Shown here one piece after another: positions 58,746 through 64,000 of a stretch of DNA of 64,000 nucleotides. The DNA comes from Tomocerus qinae (lineage: Eukaryota; Arthropoda; Collembola; Entomobryomorpha; Tomoceridae). Position 1 is the stretch's first letter, and every line of letters starts with the position of its first letter. The position numbers and the translations under genes are program-made. Below the pieces are notes generated by a model. That model was not told the DNA's origin. It made no database searches and saw only the letters and a list, made by a program, of their open reading frames with translations. The stretch covers positions 15,500,001 to 15,564,000 of the forward strand of contig CM034546.1 of the NCBI GenBank assembly GCA_020055645.1, given 5' to 3'.

Positions 58746-60593
58746 TTTTGAATTAGTTTACTGAAATAATGCTCGCTCATTTACTCTTTGGAAACTAATT
58801 AAATAATGTAAACCATGAAGGAAAATGAATGTCAATGCTTATCTAATCTTGGAGCTGATAATAAACGAAGCGGTAAAAAAATATGCGAAGCAAAGTATTG
58901 CCGTGAAATTTGTAAAACTTCCTTCTTTAAAAATCGATGTCGAAACAGTTTAAATAGCCAATAACATTCACAGATTCTTCAAAATGATTGAAATAGTGCA
59001 TTTAGTCTTATTTACTAACTAGTCATAGAGAAAGGAAAACTAATACAAATGCTTACTGGATTTTATTACACATCGCTTGCATGTTTAGCCTCTATACAGA
59101 TCAGTTTACCTGGTAAAGCTGGTCGGTGTTATGAAAAACATAATTTTTTATCAGTTTTAATTTCTTACATTAATTTGCTTATGTAGTTTGTTATTTTGAT
59201 ATTTACAGTCAAAATAATTTAAAATATTCATATTGTTAGACAATAAGGTAAATGTGATGCAATTCAGAAAACCTGCAAACCCATTTCAAGCTCTGTTTTC
59301 CAGAATATTTATACTGAAAAAACGTTAAAATGGACCACATTTATTAATCAATATTTACATGTGATATTTCGTAACAATTTTAGTAATTGCAGTGGTTGGA
59401 GTAATCTATACTGGTATGGATAGCTTGCCTAACCCGGTCACGGTCATCTCATATTCCCCTAATATTTAGGCAAAAGCAAACTATTCCATGGGTAATATAG
59501 TATGCTTCGGACTTGTGTCCCATAAATGTGATGCAGAAAAAATTCAAACTGACACTCTTGCTCAATTCATACCATAATTTCCGTCATCGCCCATACAAAA
59601 AATTTTATGTATTAAATAATATGAGAATTAAATGACTTTATGTTTAAGTACAAGTGCTGTGTTTTTGCAAGGATTATAAGCTTTGTACTCCAACGAAAAT
59701 GTCAATGGGTTAATCCTCTGGGTTTAAGCATGACTGAATGTTTTTAAATGCCCTCAATGTGTCACGGATTAATTAAGGGAAACAGGTTTACCCTATATCC
59801 CTAATCTTCAGTACTTACCGACATGGTTATTAATCCATGTCCTACATACATGTTTGAAATTATCCCACTCCACTTTTAAGTATCTCTATAAATCTAATTT
59901 ATTACGGTCAAAGTCTGAAAAACACCATTACATTTATACAATGCCAATGGCAGTATGTAAATCTGAATCTGAAGAAGTGGCTTTTGATTTATTGATGTTC
60001 AGATTGTTTGCAATTATGTCATTAGTTTATGAGGACCATTTGTTGTGTATTCCACATGGTATGATCTTTTATTATTGTATAAAAAATGTTTTGTCTCATT
60101 CACATGGAGTTAATAAAAATCGTTTATGAATGACAATGTGGCGAATGACAAAATGTGTTTTAATAAAAAATATAACTTTTTAATCGCATTTTTTATAAAC
60201 TGCAGCTGCAGCAAAATAAAATTTGTAATTAGTTAGACGAGCCCGTCCATAAACCCTAGCCGTCACAACAATGTGAAAAAATTCACACAAAGGAATCTAG
60301 CTTATTTCGATTGGAGTACAATGATATTGAACCACTGAAAGATAATTTTTTGCTAATAAAAGCAGCGTCATAAGCATCCTGCAGTCCAAAACCTTTTTCC
60401 TTTCATTTTCTTTTTGACGTACAAAGTGATACCTCATTAGAAAGTAGAGTGAAATACATAGCAGGTTTAAAATCAAGAGAAAAAGAAAGAGACTGTAACC
60501 TAAAAACTGGTTGACAGAACACTTCTACTTTCACCAAGCATTTTCATTTTCAGTGTAACATTTCTTCTTTAAGGTATAAATGTCTAATATGTA
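58746..60593. other. Intergenic, upstream of the minus-strand DM9-aerolysin gene
   Basis: No further gene is supported; the 91-codon frame at 59854-60129 has no recognised features. Promoter elements for the gene at 58745 should lie at 58746-58900 but none is distinct. Confidence 0.35.
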
Positions 60594-61044
60594 CAGTGTA
60601 CAAAATTTACCACCTTTTGGCCTTATCACAGTGGTAAAAATGCATTTAATGGTAAAAACTACAAATGGTAGTGAATAATTACCAGAGATACACAAAATGC
60701 ATATTAAAATAAGTTTTCATGCTCTATTTCCTCTAAAATAAGATTTATATTTAAAAGCTCCAATTTAAGTATTGAAAAAATGTCATTCAAATGTCATTTA
60801 TGCGCTAGGTAATGGTAACTTAAATGCTGATTTAACTCATGAGTCAATTTGTGACAAAAATCGTCAGATACGACGGCATTTTATGTATAAGCGGCTAATT
60901 TTATTAAAACTTCTGTACGAAAAATTAAATAAAAGTACTTTTTACAATTTCTTAACAACACTAATTTTTAGGTGGTAGAAATAACAGTAAATACTATTAA
61001 AAACTACTTGCCACTGGAAATGGTAAATGGTATTTTGTACACTG
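60594..61044. mobile_element. hAT-like MITE (CAGTGTACAAAAT ends)
   Basis: A 451-bp element with CAGTGTACAAAATTTACC at the left and GGTATTTTGTACACTG at the right. The interior GGTAAAAATGCATTTAATGG resembles the element at 29380-29999. The flanking octamers match at only 5 of 8 positions. Confidence 0.6.
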
Positions 61045-61111
61045 AAAATACATCTTCAGCATAACACCAAAAGTGCACAATTTTTAGCATGGATTTTCTT
61101 TCCAGATTTCA

Positions 61112-63096
61112 TAGATGGTCGAATTTATTCGAAGATGGTCAAATTTATTTGAATATGGTCGAATTTATTCGACGATGGTCGACTTTATTCGATGATGGTC
61201 GGATTTATTCGATGATGGTCGAATTTATTCGACGATGGTCGAATTTATTCGAAGATGGTCGAATTTATTCGAAGATGGTCGAATTTATTCGACGATGGTC
61301 GAATTTATTCGTTATTCGACGATGGTCGAATTTATTCATTGTTCGACGATGGTCGAATTTATTCGATATTCGACGATGGTCGAATTTATTCATTGTTCGA
61401 CGATGGTCGAATTTATTCGTTATTCGACGATGGTCGAATTTATTCGTTATTCGACGATGGTCGAATTTATTCTAATATGGTCTAATTTATTTGAAGATGG
61501 TCGAGTTTATTCGAAGATGCCGGAATTTATTTGAAGAAGGTCGTATTTATTCGAAGATGGTCGAATTTATTCGAAGATGGTCGAATTTATTCGAAGTTGG
61601 TCGAATTTATTCGAAGATGGTCGAATTTATTCGAAGATGGTCGAATTTATTCGAAGATGGTCGAATTTATTCGAAGATGGTCGAATTTATTCGTAGATGG
61701 TCGAATTTATTCGAAGATGGTCGAATTTATTCGAAGATGGTCGAATTTATTCGAAGATGGTCGAATTTATTCGAAGATGGTCGAATTTATTCGAAGATGG
61801 TCGAATTTATTCGAAGATGGTCGAATTTATTCGAAGATGGTCGAATTTATTCGAAGATGGTCGAATTTATTCGAAGATGGTCGAATTTATTCGAAGATGG
61901 TCGAATTTATTCGAAGATGGTCGAATTTATTCGAAGATGGTCGAATTTATTCGAAGATGGTCGAATTTATTCGAAGATGGTCGAATTTATTTGTAGATGG
62001 TCGAATTTATTCGAAGAGGTCGAATTTATTCGTTATTCGACGATGGTCGAATTTATTCGTTATTCGACGATGGTCGAATTTATTCGTTATTCGACGATGG
62101 TCGAATTTATTCTAATATGGTCTAATTTATTCGAAGATGGTCGAATTTATTCGAAGATGGTCGAATTTATTCGAAGTTGGTCGAATTTATTCGAAGATGG
62201 TCGAATTTATTCGAAGATGGTCGAATTTATTCGAAGATGGTCGAATTTATTCGAAGATGGTCGAATTTATTCGTAGATGGTCGAATTTATTCGAAGATGG
62301 TCGAATTTATTCGAAGATGGTCGAATTTATTCGAAGTTGGTCGAATTTATTCGAAGATGGTCGAAGTTATTCGAAGATGGTCGAATTTATTCGAAGATGG
62401 TCGAATTTATTCGTAGATGGTCGAATTTATTCGAAGATGGTCGAATTTATTCGAAGATGGTCGAATTTATTCGAAGATGGTCGAATTTATTCGAAGATGG
62501 TCGAATTTATTCGAAGATGGTCGAATTTATTCGAAGATGGTCGAATTTATTCGAAGATGGTCGAATTTATTTGTAGATGGTCGAATTTATTCGAAGAGGT
62601 CGAATTTATTCGTTATTCGACGATGGTCGAATTTATTCGTTATTCGACGATGGTCGAATTTATTCGTTATTCGACGATGGTCGAATTTATTCTAATATGG
62701 TCTAATTTATTTGAAGATGGTCGAGTTTATTCGAAGATGCCGGAATTTATTTGAAGAAGGTCGTATTTATTCGAAGATGGTCGAATTTATTCGAAGATGG
62801 TCGAATTTATTCGAAGATGGTCGAATTTATTCGAAGTTGGTCGAATTTATTCGAAGATGGTCGAAGTTATTCGAAGATGGTCGAATTTATTCGAAGTTGG
62901 TCGAATTTATTCGAAGATGGTCGAAGTTATTCGAAGATGGTCGAATTTATTCGAAGATGGTCGAATTTATTCGTAGATGGTCGAATTTATTCGAAGATGG
63001 TCGAATTTATTCGAAGATGGTCGAATTTATTCGAAGATGGTCGAATTTATTCGAAGATGGTCGAATTTATTTGTAGATGGTCGAATTTATTCGAAT
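61112..63096 (+). repeat. 20-bp satellite (TCGAATTTATTCGAAGATGG) with higher-order repeats
   Basis: About 2 kb of nearly uninterrupted 20-bp units, with sub-blocks carrying an inserted TTATTCGACGATGG variant. A marked block at about 61470-61560 recurs at about 62690-62780 (1.22-kb period), and another at about 62010-62110 recurs at about 62590-62690 (0.58 kb). Because 20 is not a multiple of 3 and the unit lacks stops in this strand, all three plus frames stay open and give spurious repeat proteins. Confidence 0.97.
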
Positions 63097-64000
63097 TTCG
63101 GGCATTTTCGATAGTGGCCGTTGAATTGATATGAATGTCAGCTGTTGGTTGTATCCACTTCCAAGTAATTCGGTAGTGCAATAATAGTATGTCGGGTCTT
63201 AACTTTTGTGGCCGCCGGGTCCAACAGTCACTGACTTAAGAGTGCTTTGGCTCCGGCTTTTGTGAGTGTGTGAGAGAAAGGAAAGCGAAGCAAGCGATGC
63301 GATGAGCCATCGAGCTACGCCAGGACAGGACATTGAAAGTCCCAATAGAAGTAGTAATAATAATAATATTTACTTTTTTAATATTTAGAACTTGAGTTTT
63401 TTAAATCACGAAAACTACCTACAATTTCTTCACCGTCTCTTTTTATTTGTTGAATTTGTACTAGATACTTGTATATCAATTATTTCATTAAGTCTTTAAA
63501 ATGAAATTTATAAATTTGTATTTTGTCTCTAATAATGCAAGCGTAGCAAACACTGTGAGTTATAACAGAATCGTGGGACTTACCGACACTTCTGAGTGCT
63601 CCGAGTCGTGCATCCTTTAATACGACTCAAAGTCATTTGCTGTATCCCTTCATTCGTGCAAATAGTATAGTAATAGCACATGTAGCATAATACATAATTA
63701 TAGCGTAATAAATAAAGCTATTTGCATCTATACCAAATGTATCTAGAGGTATAGATATAATTGGTATAGGCCATACCATGGAGATGATATTTTCACCAAG
63801 TTTCTATCTGAGTTATTATTTCGAACTTAAACAATTTGAGTATATTTTACAACAGTACGATGAGCAGGCAGTGAAATAGGAAACCAATAATGAAATATAC
63901 GTTTTTAGCATCACTAGCGTTGGAATCATTTATATAACATATGAGTAAATTAAATATGAGTATATGAAATCAATTGTAAATAGGAATAAATTCTTTGTAC
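63097..64000. other. Satellite flank, no gene seen
   Basis: A locally GC-richer stretch at about 63180-63340 stands out from the AT-rich surroundings and might be a promoter or 5' UTR of a gene beyond the window. No coding frame supports this. Confidence 0.25.

Noticed and set aside
61089-63134. Long open frames with 20-residue repeats (up to 261 codons)
   Set aside because: They are by-products of a stop-free 20-bp satellite and occur in all three plus frames at once.

Overview
The window looks like nuclear DNA of an arthropod, most likely a springtail (Collembola). This is inferred from the AT-rich base composition, short GT-AG introns, gustatory-receptor-like and ionotropic-receptor-like chemoreceptors, DM9-aerolysin (natterin-like) proteins, and many small DNA transposons and Helitron ends. 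No contig name or marker gene proves the species. No rRNA, tRNA or CRISPR array was recognised.

Layout. 0.8-7.8 kb (+): a 20-exon gene for a receptor tyrosine kinase whose ectodomain is two catalytically dead chitinase-like (GH18) domains separated by an Ig domain. A decayed second copy of its last exon follows at 8.4 kb. 9.9-11.9 kb (-): a seven-exon secreted protein with a probable GPI anchor. 12-17 kb: a gene-free segmental duplication. 17.8-19.1 kb (-): a gustatory-receptor-like 7TM gene. 19.5-31 kb: repeats, including a Mutator-like relic, a second and a third segmental duplication, several hAT-type MITEs, a foldback element and a Helitron end. 31-38 kb: decayed material, with a BEL/Pao fossil, a broken MATH-BTB gene, an LTR-like segment and unclassified fragments. 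40-41 kb: a roughly 290-bp tandem repeat. 41.5-45.7 kb (+): a broken and then an intact ionotropic receptor in tandem. 45.9-47.0 kb: a solo LTR. 48.1-49.8 kb: a Helitron with a long minisatellite. 50.5-51.9 kb (-): a second gustatory-receptor-like gene with the relic of a duplicate behind it. 53.3-57.0 kb (+): a DM9-aerolysin-lipase fusion gene. 57.5-58.7 kb (-): a stand-alone DM9-aerolysin paralogue, tail to tail with the fusion. 61.1-63.1 kb: a 20-bp satellite with higher-order structure.

The two strongest novelty candidates are the GH18-Ig-GH18 receptor tyrosine kinase and the DM9-aerolysin-lipase fusion. Both rest on exon chains read here by eye: splice sites and phases are consistent and known family motifs continue across the junctions. 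The first would place an IDGF-like ectodomain directly on a kinase. The second would join a pore-forming fold and an intact lipase triad in one secreted protein. The other host genes are membrane or secreted products (chemoreceptors, a GPI-anchored protein) with no operon-like link to these two.
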